From Pullichristensenella sp963930055 (GTDB lineage Bacteria > Bacillota > Clostridia > Christensenellales > Aristaeellaceae), in assembly GCA_963930055.1 (NCBI GenBank), contig CAWVKS010000010.1, forward strand, positions 62,001 through 126,000: a stretch of 64,000 nucleotides of DNA. Direction: 5' to 3'. The notes below the pieces were generated by a model. It was given only the letters and a program-made list of their open reading frames with translations, was not told where the DNA came from and did no database searches. The position numbers were made by a program, and so were the translations under genes. Within the stretch, counting starts at the first letter, position 1. Each line of letters begins with the position of its first letter. Shown in pieces: positions 32,642-40,868 of the stretch.

Positions 32642-33783
32642 ACGCGCAGATCGAACGGGCTGTGGAACACTTCCGCGCCCTCTTGGAAGAACAACTCCGC
32701 CGCGTGGAGCGCATGGAAAGCGCCTCCGCGCAGGAGAAGGCGGCGAACCCAAAGACGGTCGTCGGCGTCGTCGGCGGCGATGGCATCGGCCCCATCATCG
32801 TAAACGAGGCCGCGCGCGTGCTGGAAGTCCTGCTCGCGGACGAGATCGCCCGCGGCACGCTGGAACTGCGCCCCATCGACGGCCTGACCATCGAAAACCG
32901 CCTTGCGCGCGGCGAGGCCGTGCCCGCCGAAGTGCTTGCGGCCATCAAGGGCTGCGACGTCCTCCTCAAAGGCCCCACCGCCACCCCGAAGGGCGGCACG
33001 CTGGAGAGCGCCAACGTCACGCTGCGCCGCGCCCTCGACCTCTACGCCAACGTGCGCCCCGTGCGTATTCCCGAAGAGGGCGTGGACTGGACGTTCTTCC
33101 GCGAGAACACTGAAGGCGAATACGCCCTCGGCAGCCGCGGCGTCGAGCTTCCCGGCCTGGCCATGGACTTCAAGGTCATCACCGACGCCGGCACGCGCCG
33201 CATCGCCCGCGCCGCCTTTGAATACGCGCGCAAAAACGGCAAAAAGAACGTCGCCATCGTCACCAAGGCCAACATCATGAAAAAGACCGACGGCAAGTTC
33301 ACCGCCATCTGCCATGAGGTGGCGAAGGACTACCCGGAGATGGAGGTCGAGGACTGGTACATCGACATCATGACCGCCAACCTCGTCAATCCCGCCATCC
33401 GCTCCCGCTTCGAGGTGTTCATCCTCCCCAACCTCTACGGCGACATCATCACCGACGAGGCCGCGCAGTTGCAGGGCGGCGTAGGCACGGCGGGCAGCGC
33501 CAACCTCGGCGACCGCTACGCCATGTTCGAGGCCATCCATGGCACCGCGCCGCGCATGCTCGAGGAAGGCTTGGGCGACTACGCCAACCCGGAGAGCATA
33601 TTGCGCGCCGCGCAGATGCTGCTGAACCACATCGGCCGCGGAGAGGCCGCCGCCAAACTGGGCAAGGCGCTGGAGATCTGCTGCGAGACGGAGAAAAAAG
33701 TGGCCGTCACCGGCGACAAGACCGGCGCGACCTGCCGCGAATTTGGCGATTATCTGCTCAAAACGCTGCAAACACTCTCTTGA
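32638..33783 (+). CDS. Isocitrate dehydrogenase (isocitrate/isopropylmalate dehydrogenase family)
   Basis: 381 residues. Oxidative decarboxylation of isocitrate to 2-oxoglutarate. Seen: GVVGGDGIGPIIVNEAARVLE, RENTEGEYALGSRGVE, KANIMKKTDGKF, DIMTANLVNPA, LPNLYGDIITDEAAQLQGGVG and the nucleotide loop EAIHGTAPRM. The residues after HGTAP should tell NAD from NADP use, but I do not assign it. An extra N-terminal helix of about 35 residues (EHFRALLEEQLRRVERMESASAQEK) precedes the catalytic domain. Last gene of the citrate operon, with its ATG overlapping the aconitase stop. Confidence 0.88.
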   Translation: MNAQIERAVEHFRALLEEQLRRVERMESASAQEKAANPKTVVGVVGGDGIGPIIVNEAARVLEVLLADEIARGTLELRPIDGLTIENRLARGEAVPAEVLAAIKGCDVLLKGPTATPKGGTLESANVTLRRALDLYANVRPVRIPEEGVDWTFFRENTEGEYALGSRGVELPGLAMDFKVITDAGTRRIARAAFEYARKNGKKNVAIVTKANIMKKTDGKFTAICHEVAKDYPEMEVEDWYIDIMTANLVNPAIRSRFEVFILPNLYGDIITDEAAQLQGGVGTAGSANLGDRYAMFEAIHGTAPRMLEEGLGDYANPESILRAAQMLLNHIGRGEAAAKLGKALEICCETEKKVAVTGDKTGATCREFGDYLLKTLQTLS

Positions 33784-33797
33784 CTTTACGCCCCAAA

Positions 33798-33825
33798 ACG
33801 GCGGACGCAAACGCGCGTCCGCCGT
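33798..33825 (+). repeat. Left copy of duplicated terminator hairpin (locus 2)
   Basis: A 28-bp hairpin (ACGGCGGACGC, then GCGTCCGCCGT) identical to 34106-34133 and unrelated in sequence to the hairpin at 11334. It has no T tract; the element follows at once. Confidence 0.9.
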
Positions 33826-34105
33826 CAGAGCGCTGACAAAGCCTACAACCGCAAAAATCGCTCTGATATACAAAAAATCAGAAGCGATTTTTGCTTCCTG
33901 CGGTGGATTTGTCGAGCCCTTTGGGATCGTCAAATCCAGTCGCCCTTGGCGACAAATTTTGCCGCCGGCAAAATTTCCTCGTCAGCTGCACTTGCATCCT
34001 GCGGTCACTTACGTCTAAGTAAGCTCCCTTGGCTGCAAGTACAGCTTCCTTGGCTTGCAGGCTTTCTCAACGCTCTGCCAGTCTGTTGACTTTGTCAACA
34101 TCCTG
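33826..34105. mobile_element. Small non-autonomous element, copy 2 (280 bp)
   Basis: Matches 11361-11712 almost base for base but lacks the 72-bp inner module; at the junction it has a short GTCGCC/GGCGAC hairpin instead. The ends, inner right repeat and internal hairpins are the same as in copy 1. No credible coding sequence. It sits inside the terminator of the citrate operon, with a full hairpin copy on each side. Confidence 0.85.
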
Positions 34106-34136
34106 ACGGCGGACGCAAACGCGCGTCCGCCGTTTT
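34106..34136 (+). terminator. Right copy of duplicated hairpin with T tract (terminator of the citrate operon)
   Basis: The same 28 bases as 33798-33825, followed by TTTT at 34133-34136. The stretch 34137-34201 carries TACAAT at 34172-34177 as a possible -10 for the next gene. Confidence 0.85.
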
Positions 34137-34201
34137 CGCATCTTCCGCTTCCCTCCCGCCTGAGAATGTGGTACAATGGTGCAAAAAGCGGGGGAGAAGC
34201 G

Positions 34202-34726
34202 ATGGAAAGCGTCTTGCGCAAGTGGCGCATGGAGGATAAATACGCGCTGGCGGCGCTGCTCAACGACCGGGCCGTTCTTGACAATCTGCGGGACGGCATC
34301 CCCTTTCCCTACACCGTGCGCGACGCGGAAGCGTTCATCGCCGCCACGCTGGCCGCGGACAGGGAGAAGACGTTCGCTTTCGCCATCGTCGAAAACGACG
34401 TGGTCATCGGCAGCATTGCCCTGTATCGGGGCGTCAACGTCCATTTTCGCACGGCGGAGCTGGGCTACTATCTCGGCCGTGCTTTCTGGGGCAGGGGCTA
34501 TGCCACTCGTGCCGTGCGACAAGCCTGCGCGCGCGTGTTTGCCGACACGGATATACTGCGCATTTACGCCGAACCCTTCGCCCGCAACGCCGCCTCCTGC
34601 CGCGTGCTGGAAAAGGCGGGCTTTCAACTGGAGGGCACGCTGCGAAAAAACGCGGTCAAGAATGGCGAAGTGCTGGATATGAAGCTGTACGCTCTTGTTC
34701 GGGAGGAGGATATGCATGCCCTGTAA
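34202..34726 (+). CDS. RimJ/RimL-like GNAT N-acetyltransferase
   Basis: 174 residues from ATG 34202 after GGGGGAG; the upstream open frame is element sequence. GNAT landmarks: VIGSIALYRGVNVHFRTAELGYYLGRAFWGRGYATRAVRQACARVF (with the R/Q-X2-G-X-G/A acetyl-CoA loop) and FARNAASCRVLEKAGFQLEGTLRKNAVKNG. This group acetylates protein N-termini or small molecules; the substrate here is unknown. The stop lies inside the start region of the CAT-like gene, so the two are coupled. Confidence 0.88.
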   Translation: MESVLRKWRMEDKYALAALLNDRAVLDNLRDGIPFPYTVRDAEAFIAATLAADREKTFAFAIVENDVVIGSIALYRGVNVHFRTAELGYYLGRAFWGRGYATRAVRQACARVFADTDILRIYAEPFARNAASCRVLEKAGFQLEGTLRKNAVKNGEVLDMKLYALVREEDMHAL

Positions 34727-35357
34727 AACGCTCGATATGTCCGCCTACAGGCGCAAAGCCCACTTCGACTACTTTCTCGCCATGGCCTGCCCCTATGTCG
34801 GCCTGACCGCGAATGTGGACATTACCGCCCTGCTTGCCAAAGTCAAGGCGGAAAAGCTGCCCTTTTTCCTCACCGTCTGCTACTGCGTAGCGCAGGCGGC
34901 CAACAGCGTCCCCGAGTTCCGCCAGAGGATCGTGGGGGAGGGGATCGTCGAGTTTGACTACTGCCCGACCTCGCACACCGTGGCCTTGGAGGACGGCACC
35001 TATTGCTACTGCACATTGCGCGCGGACATGCCCTTCGCGGACTATATCCTCTATGCGCAGCGCGCACAGGAGGCGGCGAAACAGCGCGGCGGCATCGACG
35101 AGGACGCGGAGGAAGCGCTCGACAAGCTCTTCATCTCCACGCTCCCGTGGCTCTCCTACACATCGCTCATCCAGCCTACGCCCTTTCCTGCGGACAGCAA
35201 CCCGCGCATCACCTGGGGAAAGTACTTCCGGCAGGGCGAACAAATGCTCCTGCCCCTCTCCGTACTCTGCCACCACGCGCTGGTAGACGGCCTGCACATC
35301 GCCAGATTTTATCAGGCGTTGGAAAAGGAGATGGGGGACGTGGTCCGGGGTGGATAG
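34716..35357 (+). CDS. Chloramphenicol acetyltransferase-fold (CatA-like) protein
   Basis: 213 residues from ATG 34716, overlapping the previous gene by 11 bases; GGAGGAGG lies about six bases upstream. The catalytic motif HHALVDGLH (HHxxxDG) is present near the C-terminus, with FLTVCYCVAQAANSVPEFRQRI and LPWLSYTSLIQP as further family marks. CAT-like proteins in Firmicutes are often distant relatives with unknown O-acetylation substrates, so chloramphenicol resistance should not be assumed. Confidence 0.85.
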   Translation: MPCKTLDMSAYRRKAHFDYFLAMACPYVGLTANVDITALLAKVKAEKLPFFLTVCYCVAQAANSVPEFRQRIVGEGIVEFDYCPTSHTVALEDGTYCYCTLRADMPFADYILYAQRAQEAAKQRGGIDEDAEEALDKLFISTLPWLSYTSLIQPTPFPADSNPRITWGKYFRQGEQMLLPLSVLCHHALVDGLHIARFYQALEKEMGDVVRGG

Positions 35358-35497
35358 CGCTCTGCGCAGGGTACAAAAGCCCTCCGACCGCTGAAATCAA
35401 CGCAAACGCCCGGATGTGTCGTTCCATTTTCTCAGGCGGACTGGTATGCTTATACCATCAGCAAGCGCTGAAATAAAGAGAGCCAAGGAGAATGGAT

Positions 35498-35857
35498 ATG
35501 AACACAGACAGGATATTTGCCGAGGCGATTGCAAATGAGTACGCTCCCAAGAACACCTCCAAAGTGGTTGCCCTGAAAAAGTTGGACAGGAAAGCCAAGA
35601 GCAAGGCAAACATCTTCGCCTATACCTTTGGCATCGTTATGACGCTGGTATTGGGCGTGGGAATGTGCCTGTCCATGGGCGTGTTGGGCAATGGAGGTCC
35701 CGGCGCGATGATCGTGGGGATCGCTGTGGGCGTGATCGGGTTCGTCGGTATGGGCGTCAACTATCCCGTCTATCGAAAACTGCTGGAAAGCGGCAAGCGC
35801 AAATACGCCTTTGAGATCGTGCAGCTTGCCAAAGAGATCAGCGAAGAAGCGGAGTAA
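35498..35857 (+). CDS. Small membrane protein of unknown function
   Basis: 119 residues from ATG 35498 (AGGAG seven bases upstream; the ATG at 35492 is too close to it). Two membrane segments (about 40-60 and 66-88; FGIVMTLVLGVGMCLSMGVL and AMIVGIAVGVIGFVGMGV) join a basic N-terminal and an acidic C-terminal tail. It lies 22 bases before the TetR gene, which suggests joint control with the membrane-protein gene further on. Function not recognised. Confidence 0.75.
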   Translation: MNTDRIFAEAIANEYAPKNTSKVVALKKLDRKAKSKANIFAYTFGIVMTLVLGVGMCLSMGVLGNGGPGAMIVGIAVGVIGFVGMGVNYPVYRKLLESGKRKYAFEIVQLAKEISEEAE

Positions 35858-35879
35858 GCGGCGAGGAGGGCGGTATCGC

Positions 35880-36479
35880 GTGAACAGATCGGAAAGCAAA
35901 TATTTTTATACCGCCCTCTGCATGGACGAGGCGCTGATCTCTCTGCTGAAGGAGAAAGATCTGGAATATATCACCGTGAAGGAAATATGCGAAAAGGCGG
36001 GCGTGAACAGGTCTACATTCTACCTTCACTATGAAACGATCGCCGATCTGATCGACGAGGCGGCCGAAACCGTATGGCAACGATTTCAGTCCTGTTTTCC
36101 AGAAGACACCAAAGGGATCGCCGGGAGAGTTGATTCTGCTGATCTGTCAGACCTCGTCCTCATCACGCGAGACTATCTGCATCCGTATTTGCGCTTCATC
36201 CGCGAAAACAAAGACTTTTACCGGGCGGTATTTCGAACGCCGCGAGTGATGCAGGCGGACAAAAGATACGGGTATATCAAGGAATACATCATAGAGCCGA
36301 TCCTGAAGCGCTTTGGCATCTCCGGCGCCCTTTGGAGATATTATACCGCCTACTACATAGAGGGGATCGTGGCCATCATCAAAGCGTGGCTCGAGACCGA
36401 TTGTCAGGACTCTCTTGAAGCAGTCGCCGCCGTGATCGAGGCGTGCGCTCGTCCATCCACGGGATGGGGAAGCGTATGA
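35880..36479 (+). CDS. TetR/AcrR-family transcriptional regulator
   Basis: 199 residues from a GTG at 35880, nine bases after GAGGAGGG. HTH near residues 8-55 (ALISLLKEKDLEYITVKEICEKAGVNRSTFYLHYETIADLIDE). The C-terminal half (DYLHPYLRFIRENKDFYRAVFRTPRV; YYTAYYIEGIVAIIKAWLETDCQDS) matches the TetR C-terminal type found in DhaS-like regulators. Its stop overlaps the ATG of the next gene (ATGA), now broken by an IS256 element. Confidence 0.9.
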   Translation: MNRSESKYFYTALCMDEALISLLKEKDLEYITVKEICEKAGVNRSTFYLHYETIADLIDEAAETVWQRFQSCFPEDTKGIAGRVDSADLSDLVLITRDYLHPYLRFIRENKDFYRAVFRTPRVMQADKRYGYIKEYIIEPILKRFGISGALWRYYTAYYIEGIVAIIKAWLETDCQDSLEAVAAVIEACARPSTGWGSV

Positions 36480-36523
36480 AACGAACATGGTGTCAGAAAA
36501 CAGGGCTTCTCTGGAAAGCGTGG
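36476..36523 (+). pseudogene. 5' fragment of a membrane-protein gene split by the IS256 element
   Basis: Sixteen codons (MKRTWCQKTGLLWKAW) from an ATG overlapping the TetR stop, with GGGGA as ribosome site. The frame runs into the insertion sequence. Joining 36523 to 38051 restores one frame (KAW then KENDGLKTIVSAV) of 228 residues. Confidence 0.85.
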
Positions 36524-36595
36524 GAGACCGTCCCAAACTTTGTGTAAACCTCCCATGAGGTGTAGAATAGAAGCATCACACAGGAGGTAAAACAC

Positions 36596-37834
36596 ATGGC
36601 CAGAAAGAACCGTACCCCGGAAGAAAAGGCGCGACGGGAGAAGATCCGGGAGCTGCTGCAGATGGCAAACATCGGCAGCATGGACGACATCCAGAATCTG
36701 TTCAAGGAGACCATCGCGGAGTTCATGGAGAACGGCTTGGAGGCAGAGCTGGAGGATGAACTGGGCTACAGCAGATACGACTACAGGAACAAGGCCACGG
36801 ACAACAGCCGCAACGGCCACAGCAGCAAGACGCTGCGCACCAGCTTCGGAGATGTGGAAGTGTCCGTTCCCCGCGACCGGAAAGGCGAATTTGAGCCCCA
36901 GGTGCTGAAGAAGAACCAGACCAGCATCAGCCAGGACATAGAGGAGAAGATCCTGTCCATGTACGCCAAGGGGATGACGACGGGAGATATTGAGGCCCAT
37001 ATACAGGACATCTACGGCATCTGCGTCTCAGACAGCACCGTGAGCCGGATCACGGACAAGATCCTGCCCATCGTGCGGGAGTGGCAGCAACGGCCGCTGG
37101 AGGGGGTCTACGCCGTAGTGTTTCTGGACGCGATCCACTACCATGTCCGCAGCGAGGGCCAGATCGTGAAGAAGGCGGTATACATCGCTATTGGCATTGA
37201 CCTGAACGGCCGGAAGGACGTTCTGGGTATGTGGGTCGGAGAAAACGAGAGCGCCAAATTCTGGGCGACTGTACTCAATGGTCTGAAGAACCGAGGCGTA
37301 GAGGACATATTCATCGCCTGCACGGACAACTTGACGGGATTTGATGCGGCCATTCACGCCAGCTTCCCTCAGACCGAGATCCAAAACTGCATCCTCCACC
37401 AGCTGCGCAATTCCAGCCGGTATGTGTCCTATAAGGATATAAGAGCCCTCATGGCGGATCTGAAGGCAGTCTATGCCGCCGTAGACGAGCAGGCAGCATT
37501 GAATGCTCTGGACGCCTTTGGAGAGCGCTGGGACGGGAAATACCCGAGAATCTCCCAGTCCTGGCGGGCGAACTGGGCCAATCTGAGTACATATTTCAAG
37601 TACCCTCAGGAGGTGCGCAGGCTGATCTATACCACCAACGCCATAGAGGGTTTCAACCGCCAACTGCGCAAGGTGACCAGGGCCAAATCGGTGTTCCCCA
37701 CAGACGACAGCCTGCTGAAAATGCTGTATCTGGCGATGATGGACATCACGAAAAAGTGGACGGGACGGCGGCAGGACTGGAGCGTGATCCACGCGCAGCT
37801 GTCGATCTACTTTGCCGGACGCATGCCCGAATAA
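36596..37834 (+). CDS. IS256-family transposase
   Basis: 412 residues, full length. Catalytic Asp in VVFLDAIHYHVR, second Asp in ACTDNLTGFDAAI, the C-X2-H motif in CILHQLRNSSRY, and the Glu in TTNAIEGFNRQLRKVTRAK. N-terminal region RKNRTPEEKARREKIRELLQMANIGSMDDIQNLFKE and ELGYSRYDYRNK are typical of the mutator-type IS256 group. CAGGAGG lies before the ATG. The gene looks intact and the element may still be active. Confidence 0.96.
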   Translation: MARKNRTPEEKARREKIRELLQMANIGSMDDIQNLFKETIAEFMENGLEAELEDELGYSRYDYRNKATDNSRNGHSSKTLRTSFGDVEVSVPRDRKGEFEPQVLKKNQTSISQDIEEKILSMYAKGMTTGDIEAHIQDIYGICVSDSTVSRITDKILPIVREWQQRPLEGVYAVVFLDAIHYHVRSEGQIVKKAVYIAIGIDLNGRKDVLGMWVGENESAKFWATVLNGLKNRGVEDIFIACTDNLTGFDAAIHASFPQTEIQNCILHQLRNSSRYVSYKDIRALMADLKAVYAAVDEQAALNALDAFGERWDGKYPRISQSWRANWANLSTYFKYPQEVRRLIYTTNAIEGFNRQLRKVTRAKSVFPTDDSLLKMLYLAMMDITKKWTGRRQDWSVIHAQLSIYFAGRMPE

Positions 37835-37851
37835 CACCGCCGGAGCCGGAC

Positions 37852-37917
37852 GTCAAGGGTCTGCGCGCCGCTGTGCGCGGCGCTCCGATGAACGGCGGCC
37901 TTGCCGCCGCCCTTGAC
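37852..37917 (+). other. Structured tail of the IS256 element (possible three-way junction)
   Basis: GTCAAGGG (37852-37859) pairs with CCCTTGAC (37910-37917) and encloses two hairpins: GCGCCGC/GCGGCGC (37865-37883) and CGGCGG/CCGCCG (37893-37909). The fold could act in DNA or RNA. No protein is encoded between the transposase stop and the right end. Confidence 0.6.
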
Positions 37918-37941
37918 ATCCACCCCCGCCGGCGTTATACT
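37913..37941 (+). promoter_or_regulatory. Outward-facing promoter in the IS256 tail
   Basis: TTGACA (37913-37918), 17 bases, TATACT (37936-37941). It points out of the element into the interrupted gene and overlaps the 3' side of the structured tail. Confidence 0.75.
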
Positions 37942-38043
37942 GCACACAAGGCGGCAGTCGGATAAATCCGCTGCCGCGCACAATGGATGATCCTGCTCTG
38001 TTCATGCCTCATTTGGAGTTTACACAGAATTTGGGATTGACCC

Positions 38044-38689
38044 AGCGTGGAAGGAAAACGATGGCCTCAAAACCATCGTCAGCGCCGTGCTTTCCCTCTG
38101 CGTCACGGTTTTGTACGCTCTGTATCATGGGTATTTGGGGATATTTGCGCGCTCGTTGTGGCACGGGAGCATTTGTGTGTTCTATCTTCTGCTCGTCGCC
38201 ATCCGCGGAACGATCCTGCTGACAGAGCGCCGGCTCAAAGCGAAAAGCGCGGATGCAAAGCGCTTCTGGCGGAGAAAGGTCTTCGCGGCCACATGTGCGC
38301 TGTTGCTCCTGTTGAATATCGCCCTGATCGTGCCCATATCGCTCATGGTACTGCTGCGAAAGCCGGTCAACATGGGCCTGATCCCCGCCATCGCCATGGC
38401 AGCTTATACGACGTACAAGGTCACGATGGCGATCCTTCACATGCGCAGGCGCAAGGGAGGTCATGCGCTGATCCGCGAACTGAGAACGATCAACCTGATC
38501 GACGCCATGGTTTCCATCCTCACATTGCAAAATACACTGATCATGGTCAACGCGAACGCGGACGAGATTGGCAACATGCGCACTTTGGCCGCCATTTCAA
38601 GCGCGGCAATTTATTTGTTCATCGCGCTCACAACGGTCAGATTGTTTCTCAATGGCAGAACTGAACAAAACGGCGAGCTGTGGGGCTAG
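38044..38689 (+). pseudogene. 3' part of the membrane-protein gene split by IS256
   Basis: In frame with 36476-36523 once the element and one AGCGTGG copy are removed. Several membrane segments are visible (SAVLSLCVTVLYALYHGYLGIF; SICVFYLLLVAIRGTIL; AATCALLLLLNIALIVPISLMVLL; LGLIPAIAMAAYTTYKV-like region; AAIYLFIALTTVRLFL). A GTG at 38087 could start a shortened product without the first helix, but no ribosome site precedes it. Function of the intact protein is unknown; it belonged to the TetR operon. 38690-38896 shows no gene. Confidence 0.8.
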
Positions 38690-38896
38690 ATCAGGCGGTT
38701 CCGATTTTACCGCTACGACTTCTCTGCCAGAGCAAAAGCGCATGCGCATAAGGCAGCACGCAAGAATTTGATAGACGGCAGCCTGCAATTTCGCAAAACC
38801 GATCGGTGCGCAGATGAAGGACTTGACCGCCATTCCGATATGTGATATATTTATCTCGCAAAGAGCGAAATACACCACATAACAGGAGGTTGGTCT

Positions 38897-39268
38897 ATGA
38901 AATCGAAGCGCTGCCTCTATGGGCTGACGGGTCTGCTTTCTTTTCTGGGTCTTATCGGCGTTTTCACAGAATCGAAGGCCTTTCTGGCCTTTTTTGCCTT
39001 TGCCGTCGATTTTGAGTATTTCTTCATCAAGTCCGATGAGATGCTGGAGGAATACATGAACAAGTCAGCTTCCCGCGCGTTTTATTGCGGCATGATCACC
39101 GTCGCACTCGTTTCCGCTGTTTGTTTCTTTGCCGGTCCAAAGCAGGAAAAGGAAGCGCTGATAACAGGCCTTGCCACTGGCTGGGCGGTATCCGTCGCGG
39201 TCTATGCGTTATCCACTGCTTACTACGGCTTCAAAGAAAAATGGGGTCTTGAAAATGATCAAGAATAG
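38897..39268 (+). CDS. DUF3796-like small membrane protein
   Basis: 123 residues, AGGAGG eight bases before the ATG. Hydrophobic segments near 6-22, 26-40, 63-80 and 88-108 (LYGLTGLLSFLGLIGVF; AFLAFFAFAVDFEYFFI; AFYCGMITVALVSAVCFFAG; GLATGWAVSVAVYALSTAYYG). Proteins of this type (DUF3796) are commonly encoded directly before a short XRE regulator, as here, with a 14-base overlap. Role unknown. Confidence 0.75.
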   Translation: MKSKRCLYGLTGLLSFLGLIGVFTESKAFLAFFAFAVDFEYFFIKSDEMLEEYMNKSASRAFYCGMITVALVSAVCFFAGPKQEKEALITGLATGWAVSVAVYALSTAYYGFKEKWGLENDQE

Positions 39269-39464
39269 AATGAAGGAGTATCGCGCCAAATACGCCATGA
39301 AGCAGGAAGACCTGGCTAAGCTCGTGGGCGTTCGCAGGGAGACCATCGGGAACCTGGAAAAGGGCAGATACAATCCTTCGCTGGTGCTGGCGTGGAACAT
39401 AGCGAAAGTATTCCATGTTTCCATCGAGGATATTTTCACGGTTGAAGATCAGATCAAGCGCTGA
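39255..39464 (+). CDS. Short XRE-family HTH regulator
   Basis: 69 residues, little more than the HTH: MKEYRAKYAMKQEDLAKLVGVRRETIGNLEKGRYNPSLVLAWNIAKVF, then VSIEDIFTVED. This is the YozG/PadR-partner-like one-domain type that usually represses its own operon. The ATG at 39255 lies inside the end of the membrane-protein gene, so it is coupled. The longer open frame from 39171 is only overlap. Confidence 0.88.
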   Translation: MIKNRMKEYRAKYAMKQEDLAKLVGVRRETIGNLEKGRYNPSLVLAWNIAKVFHVSIEDIFTVEDQIKR

Positions 39465-39627
39465 AACAGCAAGCCCCCCACATCGTCGCGCTTTTCTACG
39501 CAAACATTCTGTTATTCTCCAGGAAAGAGATGTTCTCACGCAACCAGACGCAACATTTTTTGCCTGCCGCAGTTGGTGGATTCTTCAGAAAGCGAGAGGT
39601 ATAATAGGGCTGGAGGGCGAGAAAAGT

Positions 39628-40107
39628 ATGAAAATGCAGAAGAATAATATCGCCTGCAACCTGACCATGCTGCGACAACTGAATCAATACACGCAGGAAG
39701 AGGTAGCGGAGCGCATCGGCGTTTCAAGGCAGGCTGTTGCAAAATGGGAGACTGGCCAGTCAGTACCCGACATTCTGAATTGTGACGCGCTGGCAAAACT
39801 GTATGATGTGGAACTCGACGACCTGATCCATTACGACCAAGAACAGACTGGCGAAGCCATACCGCCCAAGGGCAAGCACATATTCGGAACCGTCCGCGTG
39901 GGGGAGCGCGGACAGATCGTCCTTCCCAAGCAGGCCAGAGATGTATTCAAAATCAAGCCCGGAGATATGCTGATCGTTTTGGGGGATGAAGAGCCGGAGC
40001 ATCCGGGAATTGCGTTGATGAAAGAAGATTTTTTTCTGGGCATTGCCCGGCTGTTCAAAACGGCTTTGAATATGGCGGATACGCCTGAGGAAAAGGATGA
40101 GAAGTGA
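39628..40107 (+). CDS. Regulator combining XRE HTH and AbrB/SpoVT domain
   Basis: 159 residues from ATG 39628, ten bases after GGAGGG. N-terminal HTH (NLTMLRQLNQYTQEEVAERIGVSRQAVAKWETGQSVPDI, about 9-62) and a SpoVT/AbrB swapped-hairpin domain (GTVRVGERGQIVLPKQARDVFKIKPGDMLIVLGDE, about 88-123). Two DNA-binding modules in one small protein are found ahead of short ABC systems in clostridia. It overlaps the ATPase gene at the stop codon (GTGATG), so the three genes form an operon. Confidence 0.88.
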   Translation: MKMQKNNIACNLTMLRQLNQYTQEEVAERIGVSRQAVAKWETGQSVPDILNCDALAKLYDVELDDLIHYDQEQTGEAIPPKGKHIFGTVRVGERGQIVLPKQARDVFKIKPGDMLIVLGDEEPEHPGIALMKEDFFLGIARLFKTALNMADTPEEKDEK

Positions 40108-40868
40108 TGGAAGCGGTATTGAGCGTCCAGCATATCAACAAACACTATCCCGGATTTGCTCTGGAAGATGTCAGCTTTTCTCTTGCGCCAAACCACATTA
40201 TGGGATTGATCGGTAAAAATGGGGCGGGGAAGAGTACGACCTTGAAAGTCATTCTCAACATGGTTTCGCCGGAAAGTGGAAGCGTCACCATGTTCCATAA
40301 AAACTTCTATCAGCATGAAAAGGAGTGCAAACAGAAAGTTGGCGTTGTGTTTGGCGGCATAGACTTTTATCCGCTGAAGAAACTCTCTGTGATCACGGCT
40401 GTTACACGGAAATTCTATACGCACTGGGATGAGCCCCGGTATCAGAAGTATATCAGGCATTTTGCTTTGGATGAAAGCCGGAAATTCAAGGAACTTTCCA
40501 ATGGAATGAAGGTAAAATACCTGCTTGCACTGGCGCTGTCCCACCACGCCGAGTTGCTGATTCTGGATGAACCGACTTCTGGCTTGGACCCGGTATCCCG
40601 TGAGGAACTGCTTCATATTTTTCGGCAAATCGTGCAAAGCGAAGAATGCTCTATTCTGTTTTCTACACACATAACCTCTGATCTGGATAGATGTGCGGAT
40701 GATATTACCTATATCCAGAATGGGCGGGTGTTGCAAAGCGCGGATAAAGATACATTTCTGCGTTCCTTTGAGCATTTGAAGGCTCCGGATGACACGGGAT
40801 CGCTCACCTTGGAAGAGATCATGCTGCGCACAGAAAGGAGGGCGTGGAATGATGACATTGCTGTATAA
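40107..40868 (+). CDS. ABC transporter ATP-binding protein
   Basis: 253 residues. Walker A GLIGKNGAGKSTTLK, signature in FKELSNGMKVKYLLALAL (LSNGM rather than LSGGQ), Walker B LLILDEPTSGLD, and the H-loop STHITSDLDRCADDI. Short ATPases of this kind drive ABC-2 exporters for peptides, lantibiotics or lipids. The start codon overlaps the regulator's stop, and the end overlaps the permease gene by 20 bases. Confidence 0.9.
   Translation: MEAVLSVQHINKHYPGFALEDVSFSLAPNHIMGLIGKNGAGKSTTLKVILNMVSPESGSVTMFHKNFYQHEKECKQKVGVVFGGIDFYPLKKLSVITAVTRKFYTHWDEPRYQKYIRHFALDESRKFKELSNGMKVKYLLALALSHHAELLILDEPTSGLDPVSREELLHIFRQIVQSEECSILFSTHITSDLDRCADDITYIQNGRVLQSADKDTFLRSFEHLKAPDDTGSLTLEEIMLRTERRAWNDDIAV

Larger units (their letters stand above)
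36524..38043 (+). mobile_element. IS256-family insertion sequence
   Basis: About 1,520 bp. The ends are imperfect inverted repeats: TCCCAAAC-TTTGTGTAAAC (36531-36549) against GTTTACACAGAATTTGGGA (38018-38036), with similarity continuing inward to ATGAGG/CCTCAT. AGCGTGG occurs directly before (36517-36523) and after (38044-38050), the expected target duplication; IS256 elements usually make 8-9 bp, so one outer base may have changed. It contains one transposase gene and a 200-base non-coding tail. Confidence 0.9.

Noticed and set aside
34716..35357. Chloramphenicol resistance gene
   Set aside because: The fold and HHxxxDG motif are present, but many CAT-like proteins do not act on chloramphenicol; resistance cannot be claimed from the sequence.
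38087..38689. An intact independent membrane-protein gene starting at GTG 38087
   Set aside because: It lacks a ribosome site, and the frame continues upstream exactly to the IS256 border, where it joins the 36476 fragment.
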